A stretch of 64,000 nt of DNA from Nitrobacter sp035546855 (GTDB lineage: Bacteria > Pseudomonadota > Alphaproteobacteria > Rhizobiales > Xanthobacteraceae): assembly GCA_035546855.1 (NCBI GenBank), contig DASZVY010000034.1, positions 1 through 64,000 on the forward strand, read 5' to 3'. The notes beneath the pieces were generated by a model. The model was not told where the DNA came from. It saw only the letters and a list, made by a program, of their open reading frames with translations, and searched no databases. Position 1 is the first letter of the stretch. Each line of letters begins with the position of its first letter. Shown here piece after piece: positions 27,043 through 35,097 of this stretch. The position numbers and the translations under genes were made by a program.

Positions 27043-28206
27043 CTAGTAACTGCGCGGCAAGCCCATCACGCGCTCGCCGATGTAATTGAGCAGCATCTCG
27101 CGATTCAGCGGCGCGGTCTTGAGCAGCCGGACCAGCGGGTAGATGTCGAAGATGCCATATTCCCTCGTGAAGCCGTTGCCGCCGTGGCACTGCAGCGCGA
27201 CGTCAACGGCCTTGGTGCCGGCGTCGGCCGCCGCCAGCTTGGCCATGTTGGCGAACTCGCCGGCTTCGCGGCCCTGATCGAACACCCATGCCGCCTTCAG
27301 CGTCATCAGCGACGCCAGTTCGATGTCGGTATAGGCGCTGGCCAGCGGGTGCTGCAGGCCCTGATAGGAGCCGATCGGCGCGTTGTTGAAGACCTTGCGC
27401 TCGCTGGCATACGCGACCGCGCGATTGAGCGCGAAACGGCCGAGCCCGCAGCAGATCGAGCCGACCAGGATGCGTTCCGGGTTGAGACTCTTGAACAGGA
27501 TTTCGAAGCCGCGATCGATCTCGCCAACAATGTCCTCGGGGCCGAGATCGACATCGTCGAAGAACAGTTGCCATTGGGTTTCGGGAGCGGGGATACTGAC
27601 CGGGATGTATTGCTTGGTGACGCCTTTCGCCTTGAGGTCGACCACGAACAGCGTGAAGCCATCGGTCTTCCGCGTCACCTCGGCATGCGGGATCGTGCGG
27701 GTGACCACCAGCGCGTAATCGGAGCCATCGGCATCGGTGATAAACGTCTTCTGGCCATTGAGAGAAAAGCGATTGCCGTTGCGTCTCGCCAGCGTGATGA
27801 TGCGCATGGAATTGGTGCCGGCGTCCGGTTCGGTGATGGCGAAACAGAAGCGGGTCCTGCCGGCGCAGGCATCGGGCAGATAGCGTCGTTTCTGCTGCTC
27901 GCTGCCGTATTTGGCGATGAAGCCGAGGCTCATGGTCGCCCCGACCACGAGATTGAGCAGCGGAATGCCATTGTTGGACATCCCTTCGAGAAACAGGTGC
28001 ATCTCGGTCATGCCCTGACCGGCGCCGCCGTATTGCTCCGGCACCATCATGCCGACGAAGCCGTCGTCCGCCACGCGACGATAGAGCGCTTCGGGAAACT
28101 CGCGCTTGTCGGCGCATTCCATCCAGTATCTGCGATCGTACTGCTTGGCGACCGAATTGCCGTAATCGAGGATCTGTTGCTGCTCATGCGTCAGGTCGAA
28201 ATTCAT
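27043..28206 (-). CDS. Acyl-CoA dehydrogenase (1)
   Basis: 387 residues with the three-domain acyl-CoA dehydrogenase fold: FAITEPDAGTNS and the middle-domain FAD contacts, then GGNGFTREYGI in the C-terminal domain, where the Glu occupies the usual catalytic-base position. It introduces a 2,3-double bond into an acyl-CoA and passes electrons to ETF. It is first in the dehydrogenase - carboxyltransferase - biotin carboxylase operon, the order used in leucine and citronellate degradation. ATG 28206 fits the family N-terminus. A TCTAACA/TGTTAGA operator lies 129 bp upstream. Confidence 0.92.
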   Translation of the reverse strand: MNFDLTHEQQQILDYGNSVAKQYDRRYWMECADKREFPEALYRRVADDGFVGMMVPEQYGGAGQGMTEMHLFLEGMSNNGIPLLNLVVGATMSLGFIAKYGSEQQKRRYLPDACAGRTRFCFAITEPDAGTNSMRIITLARRNGNRFSLNGQKTFITDADGSDYALVVTRTIPHAEVTRKTDGFTLFVVDLKAKGVTKQYIPVSIPAPETQWQLFFDDVDLGPEDIVGEIDRGFEILFKSLNPERILVGSICCGLGRFALNRAVAYASERKVFNNAPIGSYQGLQHPLASAYTDIELASLMTLKAAWVFDQGREAGEFANMAKLAAADAGTKAVDVALQCHGGNGFTREYGIFDIYPLVRLLKTAPLNREMLLNYIGERVMGLPRSY

Positions 28207-28334
28207 CCAAAAAAACCCTTTTGCGCGTCCCTTGCCGTCAAACTCCCGCAAGCCGTCGCCATCCTCACATCCTGTCCCGGCGTCTGCCATCTTCGGGCAG
28301 AAGAAACCGAATTGCAATCTGACGACCTTAAAAA

Positions 28335-28350
28335 TCTAACATTTGTTAGA
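28335..28350. promoter_or_regulatory. Operator A of the proposed TetR regulon
   Basis: TCTAACATTTGTTAGA has perfect 7-bp arms separated by TT. It lies between the acyl-CoA dehydrogenase/carboxylase operon and the end of the ligase gene, in the promoter region of the dehydrogenase operon. The same motif recurs at 30075, 32996, 34996 and 35988. Confidence 0.75.
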
Positions 28351-28455
28351 AAACGACCTGAAGCTTTTTCAAGCTGGAGCGCCGGCATCGCGCACAGAAC
28401 GTTGGCCCGCCCGAAGCTCGCGTGCAGCGAACGGCCTTAAAACACCAGCAAAGTG

Positions 28456-29997
28456 CTAGGCTTCTCTGATCCGGCCTTCCAGCTCGTGACGCTGGACCTT
28501 GCCGCTCGTCGAGCGGGGAAAGTCGGCGAATTCGATAAACCGGATTTCCTTGGGACACTTGTATCCGGCGAGATCACGCCGACACATCTCCAGCAGGTCT
28601 CGCTCCGAAACGCCGGAATCGCGCCGCGCCACGAAGGCGACCGGAACCTCGCCCCACTTGACGTCCGCGGCGCGGACCACGGCGGCCTCGGTGATGCGGG
28701 GATCGCTCATGAGGACGCGCTCGATCTCGGCCGGATAGACGTTTTCGCCGCCTGTCTTGATCATGTATTTGGCGCGATCGACGAAATCCAGCGTGCCGTC
28801 CGCATTGCGCCGGAAGACATCGCCCATGTGAAACCAGCCGCCGCGAAAATCGCGGGCGTTTGTCTCGTCGGCTTGCCAGTAACCCGAAAACAAGGTCGGT
28901 CCGCGGATTGCCAGTTCACCGGGAGTCCCCGGCGCGACCTCATTGTCGTCGGGATCGACGAGCTTCACCTCGCACAAGGCGCTTTGCTGCTTGGAGAGCC
29001 GCGTCGGTGTTTCACCGACGGGAATCAGGGCACGAGATGCCGGTGGCAGGCCGGTTTCAGTGGAGCCGAAGCTGTTGAGATAGGGGGCGCCGAGCAGGGT
29101 CGTTACCTCGGACAGGACATGCGGCGGGACGAGGTCGGCCATCGCCCCGCAGCAGACGATGCCTTTGACGGTTGTTCGATGCGAGCGAAGGCCGGCGACG
29201 AAAGCGTCGATCATGCCGGGAATCAGAACCAGCCAGCCGATGGCGTACCGTTCGATGGCCGACAGCATCGGCTCGATCTGAAAACCGTCCACGACAATGA
29301 CGGTTCCGCCGCGCATCAGCGTCGCCAAGGCATGATCCGTCGAGGCCATGTGGAACAGCGGCGCCCAGGCGACAAACGCGTCGAGCGGCCGAATGCCGAG
29401 TTCGGAAGTGAAGGCCATGCTGCGCGCCACCATGGCACGATGCGAAATGATCGCGCCTTTCGGCAGGCCGGTGGTGCCGCTGGTATAGAGGATGACGAGG
29501 CCGTCCTCTGGTTCGGCTTTGTCGACTGGCGTCGCCGCATGGTGTTGTCGCAGCAACTGCTCGTAGGGCTCGCCAAGCAGGAGGGTGGTTCGCCCCGCGC
29601 TCGCGGGCTGGTCGAGGTTGCCGATCAGATCGGGTTCGGCAATCACCAGCTTTGGCGATACCAGATCGACGCAATAGGTGAGCTCACGTTTTGACAGTCG
29701 CCAATTCTGGCATGCGGTGATCACGCCGAGGTTTCCGGCCGCGAGTTCGATCTCGAGATACTCCGGCCTGTTGCGCGAGAGCAGGGCAAGGCGATCGCCG
29801 CGCTTCAGGCCAAGGCTTACGAGAGCCGACGTCAGCCGTTCGACGCGGTCCGTCAACTCGCCATAGGTGATCCGCCGATCCCGATATTCGATCGCGATGG
29901 ACGATCTCTGGATCGAGGCGCGGGTGCGAAACAGCGCGCTGACCGTCGGTGTCGCACCGGCGGCTTTCGTCGGGGAATCTTCGGATTTGTCGGCCAT
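28456..29997 (-). CDS. Adenylate-forming acyl-CoA ligase (1)
   Basis: 513 residues, class I adenylate-forming enzyme. The P-loop is YTSGTTGLPKGA, the A5 motif FGSTETG, A7 FHMGDVFRRN, A8 KTGGENVYPAEIE, and the A10 catalytic Lys is in STSGKVQRHEL. It makes an acyl-CoA from an acid, ATP and CoA. ATG 29997 has GGTGGAAGC upstream; the longer frame to 30036 is not supported. Divergent from the enoyl-CoA hydratase across operator B. Confidence 0.92.
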   Translation of the reverse strand: MADKSEDSPTKAAGATPTVSALFRTRASIQRSSIAIEYRDRRITYGELTDRVERLTSALVSLGLKRGDRLALLSRNRPEYLEIELAAGNLGVITACQNWRLSKRELTYCVDLVSPKLVIAEPDLIGNLDQPASAGRTTLLLGEPYEQLLRQHHAATPVDKAEPEDGLVILYTSGTTGLPKGAIISHRAMVARSMAFTSELGIRPLDAFVAWAPLFHMASTDHALATLMRGGTVIVVDGFQIEPMLSAIERYAIGWLVLIPGMIDAFVAGLRSHRTTVKGIVCCGAMADLVPPHVLSEVTTLLGAPYLNSFGSTETGLPPASRALIPVGETPTRLSKQQSALCEVKLVDPDDNEVAPGTPGELAIRGPTLFSGYWQADETNARDFRGGWFHMGDVFRRNADGTLDFVDRAKYMIKTGGENVYPAEIERVLMSDPRITEAAVVRAADVKWGEVPVAFVARRDSGVSERDLLEMCRRDLAGYKCPKEIRFIEFADFPRSTSGKVQRHELEGRIREA

Positions 29998-30074
29998 GCT
30001 TCCACCCTGGCGATCGTTTCTTCCGGCGCCGTTCACGCGCCCGACTTGCGGCGCTTCGCCAAACAGTCTTAAAT

Positions 30075-30090
30075 TCTAACATCTGTTCGA
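30075..30090. promoter_or_regulatory. Operator B of the proposed TetR regulon
   Basis: TCTAACATCTGTTCGA has arms matching at 6 of 7 positions. It lies in the 115-bp divergent gap between the ligase (minus) and the enoyl-CoA hydratase (plus), ending 22 bp before the hydratase start, so one site could control both genes. Confidence 0.7.
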
Positions 30091-30112
30091 ATAAATGTAA
30101 GGACCAATCGAG

Positions 30113-30922
30113 ATGTCGGGACGCTACAATGCTTACACCAAGCTGAAGCTGGATTATCCCTCGAAACGTATCCTCCGGATCACTTTCGATCGACCGGAGA
30201 CCTACAACTCGGTCGATGCGGAAACCCACACCCAGCTCACCCACATCTGGCGGGACATCAACGACGATCCCGATATCAACGCGGTGATCGTCACCGGCGC
30301 GGGCAAGGCTTTTTCCGCAGGCGGTGATTTCGAGTTGATCAAGAGTATCCTCGACAATCCGGTCGCGCGCATGTCGACCTGGAAGGAAGCAAAGGATCTC
30401 GTTTACAACGTCATCAACTGCAACAAGCCGATCATCTCGGCGATCAACGGTGTCGCGGTCGGAGCGGGTCTCGTCGTCGGCATCCTCGCGGATGTCTCGA
30501 TTTGCGGCAAGTCGGCCCGGATCGTCGACGGGCATACGCGGCTCGGCGTCGCCGCGGGAGACGTCGCCTGCATCATATGGCCGCTGTTGTGCGGTCTCGC
30601 CAAGGCGAAATATTACCTGCTGACCTGCAAGCCGCTGTCGGGCGAGGAAGCAGAGCGGATCGGATTGGTGTCGCTGTGTGTCGAGGATGCCGATTTGCAG
30701 AAGATCGCGCTCGAAACCGCGGAGGATCTGGCGGGCGGCGCGCAAAGCGCGATCCGCTGGACCAAATATGCGCTGAACAACTGGCTGCGCGTCAACGGGC
30801 CGCTGTTCGATACCTCGACTGCGCTGGAGATGCTCGGCTTCACCGGCGTCGAAGCGCGCGAGGGGCTTGCCTCGCACCTCGAGAAGCGGAAGCCGAATTT
30901 TCCCCCGGAGTGCCCGGTCTGA
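30113..30922 (+). CDS. Enoyl-CoA hydratase/isomerase family protein
   Basis: 269 residues with the crotonase fold. The first oxyanion-hole segment is AFSAGGDFELI. The second is in the INGVAVGAGLVVGILADVSI region, where the position of the classical hydratase Glu is hard to place by eye (ARIVDGHTRLGVAAGD). It may therefore be a hydratase, isomerase or ring-cleaving hydrolase. ATG 30113 sits after TAAGGACCAATCGAG. It is flanked by CoA ligases on both sides and controlled from operator B. Confidence 0.88.
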   Translation: MSGRYNAYTKLKLDYPSKRILRITFDRPETYNSVDAETHTQLTHIWRDINDDPDINAVIVTGAGKAFSAGGDFELIKSILDNPVARMSTWKEAKDLVYNVINCNKPIISAINGVAVGAGLVVGILADVSICGKSARIVDGHTRLGVAAGDVACIIWPLLCGLAKAKYYLLTCKPLSGEEAERIGLVSLCVEDADLQKIALETAEDLAGGAQSAIRWTKYALNNWLRVNGPLFDTSTALEMLGFTGVEAREGLASHLEKRKPNFPPECPV

Positions 30923-30963
30923 GGTTTCGGAGCGGCGGTGCCCCGCTTGGGAGGGCGTCCCGC

Positions 30964-32937
30964 TCAGGAGTTTGCGATCTGCCGCCGCAGCTTTTCGACG
31001 GCATCCGGATTGGAGAGGGCGGAGAGGTCGCCCGGATCCCGGTTCTCGAACACCGCACGGAGCACCCGCCGCATGATCTTCATGTTGCGGGTGCGGGGGA
31101 GGTCATCCACGAACACGATGCGTTCGGGCCGATACGACGCTCCCATGCTCGTGACCATGGCGCCCGAAAGCTCTGTTGCGAGCTGAGACCCGACGTCCAC
31201 GCCGGGCATGGGAACGCAGGCGCAGACGATGGCGGAGCCCTTCACCGGATGCGGAAGGCCGAAGATGGCGGCTTCGGAGACCTTCCCCGTGTCGATCAGG
31301 ATGCCTTCAAGCTCCGCCGGCCCCGTGCGCTTTCCGGAAATCTTGATGGTGTCGTCGGAGCGACCGAGAATGTAGTAGAGGCCGTCCTCGCCACGCATGG
31401 CGAAGTCGCCGTGAACCCACAGGTTCGGCAGTGTGTTCCAGTAGCTTTCAATGTAGCGCTCGTCGGCCTGCCAGAGGCTTTTGGTAAGCCCGATCGACGA
31501 ATGACGCAGCACCAATTCGCCGACTGCGCCGGGCGGCAGGGTGTTGCCGTCATTGTCGACGATGTCGGCGCCGACCCCAAGGGCCGGGCGCGCAAACGAC
31601 CCCGGGTTCATCGGATGGTTCGGTGTGCCGATCAGGATGCAGCCGCCGACCTCGGTGCCACCTGAAATATTGATGATCGGGATTCGAGACTTGCAGACAT
31701 GGGTGAAGAACCACAGCCATGGCGCCGCCGTCCAGGCCTCGCCGCCCGACGTCGTGATCCGAAGCGTGGAGAGATCGTGACGCTCGACCTCTTCGGCGCC
31801 GTAGCGCATCAGGCTGCGGACGATGGTCGGGGAGACCCCGAGGTAACTGACTTTGTGATCGGCAATCAGCCGCCAGAAGCGCCCTTGGTCCGGATAATCG
31901 GGTGTGCCCTCCGCGATGAGCAGGCTCGCGCCTGCGAAACTCGGGATGCAGGCGCACATGGCGCCGACCATCCAGCCCATGTCGCTCATGAAGAAGAAAC
32001 GGTCGGTTGATTTGAAATCGCCGCAGATAATGATGTCGCGCGTCACCATCGATCCGATGAAGCCGATATGGGTCCAGATGCAGCCCTTGGGCTCGCCGGT
32101 CGTGCCCGACGTATAGAGCAGGATGGCGGGATCCTCGGCCTGCATCTCGACGGTCGGCATGGAATCCTCCACGTCAACGACGACGTCTCGCCACCAATGG
32201 TCGCGGCCATCGCGCATCGGCGTTTCGATATCGAGGTTGCCGCGCTCGGCGACGATGACGTGCCGGACCGACGGAGCCTGCTCCAGCGCCGTGTCGAGCA
32301 CGGACTTCAGCGGCGCGCCGACGCCGCGCCGCCAGGTGCCGTCGGCGGTGATGACCGCCTTGGCCTCGCCGTGATTCAGGCGCGAGCGGATCGGACTTGG
32401 ACCGAACCCCGAAAACAGCGGCATCACGATCGCGCCGATCTTCAGGATGGCGAAGAAGGCGACGAACGTCTCGGGCAAATTCGGCATGTAGATCGCGACG
32501 ACATCACCGCGGCCGACGCCGAGGCGGAGGAGAGCCTGCGCCAGGCGATCCGTCTCGGAATCAAGATCGCGATAGGTGAGGGAGCGCTGCTCGCGCCGGT
32601 CCTCGCCTTCCCAGACCAGGAACGTCTGATCCCAGACCGAGGTGCCGCGATGCCGGTCGATGCAGTTGAGGACAATATTGGTTGTTCCTCCGACACACCA
32701 CCGGGCCCGCGGCTGCCCGCGCGACGTATCGAGCATCCGGTCGCAAGGTCGATAGAATCGCACGTCGCAAAACCTGAAGACCTCCTCCATGAGCCAGGCC
32801 GGATCAGCCTCGGCCTGTCGCGCCAGGCTGTCGTAGTCAGGGTGCCCCGTCGCTCGCAGGAACGCGGTAAGATTGCTGTTGGCCACCAGATCGGCAGGAG
32901 GCGTCCAGATGTATGAGGTGCCGTCTGTCATCGCCAT
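30964..32937 (-). CDS. Adenylate-forming acyl-CoA ligase (2), acetyl/acetoacetyl-CoA synthetase-like
   Basis: 657 residues with the long N-terminal domain of the Acs/AacS type (TSYIWTPPADLVANSNLTAFLR). The P-loop is YTSGTTGEPKGC, A5 ISGGTEVGG, A7 WVHGDFAMRGEDG, A8 GRSDDTIKISGKRTGPAELE, and the A10 Lys is in TRNMKIMRR. The frame is open to 33027, but operator C (32996-33011) would then lie inside the coding region. The start at 32937 (or 32931) leaves the operator 59 bp upstream and fits the family N-terminus. The substrate is a short or branched acid; the exact one is unknown. Confidence 0.88.
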   Translation of the reverse strand: MAMTDGTSYIWTPPADLVANSNLTAFLRATGHPDYDSLARQAEADPAWLMEEVFRFCDVRFYRPCDRMLDTSRGQPRARWCVGGTTNIVLNCIDRHRGTSVWDQTFLVWEGEDRREQRSLTYRDLDSETDRLAQALLRLGVGRGDVVAIYMPNLPETFVAFFAILKIGAIVMPLFSGFGPSPIRSRLNHGEAKAVITADGTWRRGVGAPLKSVLDTALEQAPSVRHVIVAERGNLDIETPMRDGRDHWWRDVVVDVEDSMPTVEMQAEDPAILLYTSGTTGEPKGCIWTHIGFIGSMVTRDIIICGDFKSTDRFFFMSDMGWMVGAMCACIPSFAGASLLIAEGTPDYPDQGRFWRLIADHKVSYLGVSPTIVRSLMRYGAEEVERHDLSTLRITTSGGEAWTAAPWLWFFTHVCKSRIPIINISGGTEVGGCILIGTPNHPMNPGSFARPALGVGADIVDNDGNTLPPGAVGELVLRHSSIGLTKSLWQADERYIESYWNTLPNLWVHGDFAMRGEDGLYYILGRSDDTIKISGKRTGPAELEGILIDTGKVSEAAIFGLPHPVKGSAIVCACVPMPGVDVGSQLATELSGAMVTSMGASYRPERIVFVDDLPRTRNMKIMRRVLRAVFENRDPGDLSALSNPDAVEKLRRQIANS

Positions 32938-32995
32938 CCACGGTTGCTGAGCGTACCTCAAAGCTAGTCCCGCGCGATCGGCGGCGTCAACAGAA

Positions 32996-33011
32996 TCTAA
33001 CGGTTGTTCGA
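32996..33011. promoter_or_regulatory. Operator C of the proposed TetR regulon
   Basis: TCTAACGGTTGTTCGA is the most degenerate of the five matched copies but has the same arm length and 2-bp spacer. It lies between the divergent ligase 2 (minus) and transglutaminase-fold gene (plus). Confidence 0.6.
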
Positions 33012-33081
33012 AAGTAGAAGCGGGCATGCGCCTGTGTTAGTATTTTGTTCGGCTCGATTGTTCCACGACGAGTGCTCCAGC

Positions 33082-33765
33082 ATGATTCCAGACGATTCTC
33101 TCGATAAATTCCTGTCGCCGACCTCCTATATCGATAGCGATTCATCCGAAGTGCGCGGCTTCGTCGGCAGCGTTCTCGGGAATGCTGAAGGGCTGTCCGA
33201 CAAGGAGAAAGCCATTCGCCTGTTCGACGCCGTGCGGGACCGGATCAAGTACGATCCTTTTCATATTGGGGTGTCCGAGGATGACTATCGCGCCAGCCGC
33301 ATTGCCACGAAGGCCGCCAACTGGTGCGTTCCCAAGGCCATCCTGCTGACGGCAGCGCTGCGCGCGGCCGGAATGCCGGCGGCGGTTGGTTTTGCCGACG
33401 TCAGGAATCACCTGAATACGCCGAAGCTCGCCGATCTCATGGGAACCGATCTTTTCATCTACCATGGCTATGCCGCGCTCTGGCTGGACGGACGCCCGTT
33501 CAAGGTCACGCCCGCATTCAATACGGAACTGTGCGAGCGGTTTGGCGTGAAGCAGTTGATCTTCGACGGCGAGAGCGATGCGCTGTTCCACGAATTCGAT
33601 ACGCACAATCACCGCCACATGGAGTACGTCAACGACCGCGGCTGGTTCGCCGACCCGCCGATCGCGGCGCTTCTGAAAGACTTTCGCGTGACCTATCCGA
33701 AACTCGTGGCGATGAATGGCAGCCGCCAAGAGGTCGATGACGCGATGTTCCGTCCGACATCCTGA
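33082..33765 (+). CDS. Transglutaminase-fold (cysteine protease-like) protein
   Basis: 227 residues, no signal peptide. The core shows the transglutaminase-like triad pattern: Cys in NWCVPKAILLTAALRAAG, His in IYHGYAALWLDG and an acidic residue shortly after (the FKVTPAFN segment follows). Bacterial members include cysteine proteases, amidases and acyl-transfer enzymes. It is unusual among CoA-ester genes. ATG 33082 is used, since the upstream extension to 33004 would overlap operator C. It shares the divergent promoter with ligase 2, so it likely belongs to the same pathway, perhaps acting on an amide or thioester. Function not established. Confidence 0.8.
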   Translation: MIPDDSLDKFLSPTSYIDSDSSEVRGFVGSVLGNAEGLSDKEKAIRLFDAVRDRIKYDPFHIGVSEDDYRASRIATKAANWCVPKAILLTAALRAAGMPAAVGFADVRNHLNTPKLADLMGTDLFIYHGYAALWLDGRPFKVTPAFNTELCERFGVKQLIFDGESDALFHEFDTHNHRHMEYVNDRGWFADPPIAALLKDFRVTYPKLVAMNGSRQEVDDAMFRPTS

Positions 33766-33778
33766 GCACAACCGGCGG

Positions 33779-34954
33779 TCATTGCTGCGATTGAGTCTTG
33801 GCGTATTGAACCGCGATGCGACCGACTTTCTCGCGCGCGATGACCAGCTTTTGAATTTGAGCCGTCCCGTCGCCGATCTGGAGGCCCATCACGTCGAGAT
33901 AACGCTGATGGAATGGAAGGTCGGTGGTGTAGCCGTAGTGCCCGTGCGTGAGCAGGCATTGGTGAATGATCTCGCACGTCGTTTTCGGGATGTACCACTT
34001 GCACATCGCAGCTTCCGCAGTATGGGCCAGCCCGCAGTCGCGGAGCGACAGGGTGTAGTAGCAGAGCTGTCGCATCATGGTGAGTTGGGTCTCGGCCTCG
34101 GCCAACGGGAAGCTCACGCCCTGGTATTGCGCGATCGGCCGTCCAAACGCAGTCCGTTGGCTTGTGTACGCCCAGGTTTCGTCAAGCGAGGCTTGCGCGG
34201 GGCCGATGCATTCGAGGCCGATCAGCGCGCGGCTGTAGTCGAACCCCGCCATGATCTTGGAAAAGCCCTTGTTCTCCTCCGCCATCAGGCATTCGGCCGG
34301 AACGAAGACGTCGTCGAGAAAAATCGAGCCGCGTCCGACCGGCTTGGTGCCGATATCGTCGAAATGGGTTCGCGTAACGCCGCGCTGGTTCATATCGACA
34401 AGGAAGGCGCTGACTCCGCGCGCGCCATCCTCGACTTTTCCGGTCCGCGCGAAAATGACGGCGGCCTCGCACTGGTCCGACAGGCTGATCGATGTTTTTT
34501 CGCCGTTGAGGCGGTAGCCGTTTCCTGTTTTTTCCGCGCGAAGGATCAGATTTGCGGCATCCGAACCGCCGCGGGGTTCGGTCAGGCCGAGGCCGACGAG
34601 GGCGTCTCCGCGCGTGATCCTGGGAAGCCACTCCTGCGCGACGTCGGCAGACGCATATTGGGCGATCATGCCGCCGACGAGCGATGCAAGCAGGGGAGCG
34701 TAGCTGGCATTGAAATCAGCGTAGGCGATCTGTTCGATGATGACTCCGGCGGTGAGGCTGTTGACGCCGAGGCCGCCATATTGCTCGGGCAGGTCGGGGC
34801 CGATCAGGCCCAGGGATCCCATTTCCTTCAGGATCGAGCGATCGAGATGATGACCGGTCGCCCGCTTCAGGTAGTGCGGCGCGAGCTTCTCTTTCGCAAA
34901 TCGGGCGGCGGTCTCGCGAAAGGCTTCCTGCTGCTCGCTGAGCGCATAGTCCAT
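33779..34954 (-). CDS. Acyl-CoA dehydrogenase (2), Asp at the usual catalytic Glu position
   Basis: 391 residues with the complete acyl-CoA dehydrogenase fold (LGLTEPRGGSD, FGRPIAQYQG, C-terminal GDGTAQIQKLVIAR). Where most family members have G-F/Y-x-x-E, this one reads HYGYTTDLPFHQR, an Asp in place of Glu. Related dehydrogenases acting on cyclohexane- or cyclohexene-carboxyl-CoA are candidates, but the substitution alone does not prove that. It runs convergent with the transglutaminase-fold gene (13 bp apart). Operator D is 41 bp upstream of its start. Confidence 0.9.
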   Translation of the reverse strand: MDYALSEQQEAFRETAARFAKEKLAPHYLKRATGHHLDRSILKEMGSLGLIGPDLPEQYGGLGVNSLTAGVIIEQIAYADFNASYAPLLASLVGGMIAQYASADVAQEWLPRITRGDALVGLGLTEPRGGSDAANLILRAEKTGNGYRLNGEKTSISLSDQCEAAVIFARTGKVEDGARGVSAFLVDMNQRGVTRTHFDDIGTKPVGRGSIFLDDVFVPAECLMAEENKGFSKIMAGFDYSRALIGLECIGPAQASLDETWAYTSQRTAFGRPIAQYQGVSFPLAEAETQLTMMRQLCYYTLSLRDCGLAHTAEAAMCKWYIPKTTCEIIHQCLLTHGHYGYTTDLPFHQRYLDVMGLQIGDGTAQIQKLVIAREKVGRIAVQYAKTQSQQ

Positions 34955-34995
34955 GCCTGCTTCCCTGCGAAAGATTCCTGATTTATTCGAACTAT

Positions 34996-35011
34996 TCTAA
35001 CAATTGTTAGA
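34996..35011. promoter_or_regulatory. Operator D of the proposed TetR regulon
   Basis: TCTAACAATTGTTAGA is a perfect 16-bp palindrome, upstream of acyl-CoA dehydrogenase 2. On the minus strand its second arm merges with TAGAAT, a 5/6 match to a -10 hexamer, so a bound repressor would block the promoter. Confidence 0.75.
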
Positions 35012-35097
35012 AACGAAGCAATGTCAGTGAGAGGGCCGCGCATGACGCCCGATACGATGCGAGCTGTCGAGAAGGGCGACCGAGCCGCGCAGGCACT

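Noticed and set aside
32938..33027. Longer N-terminus for ligase 2 starting at 33027
   Set aside because: It would place operator C inside the coding region, and the extra residues do not resemble the family N-terminus.
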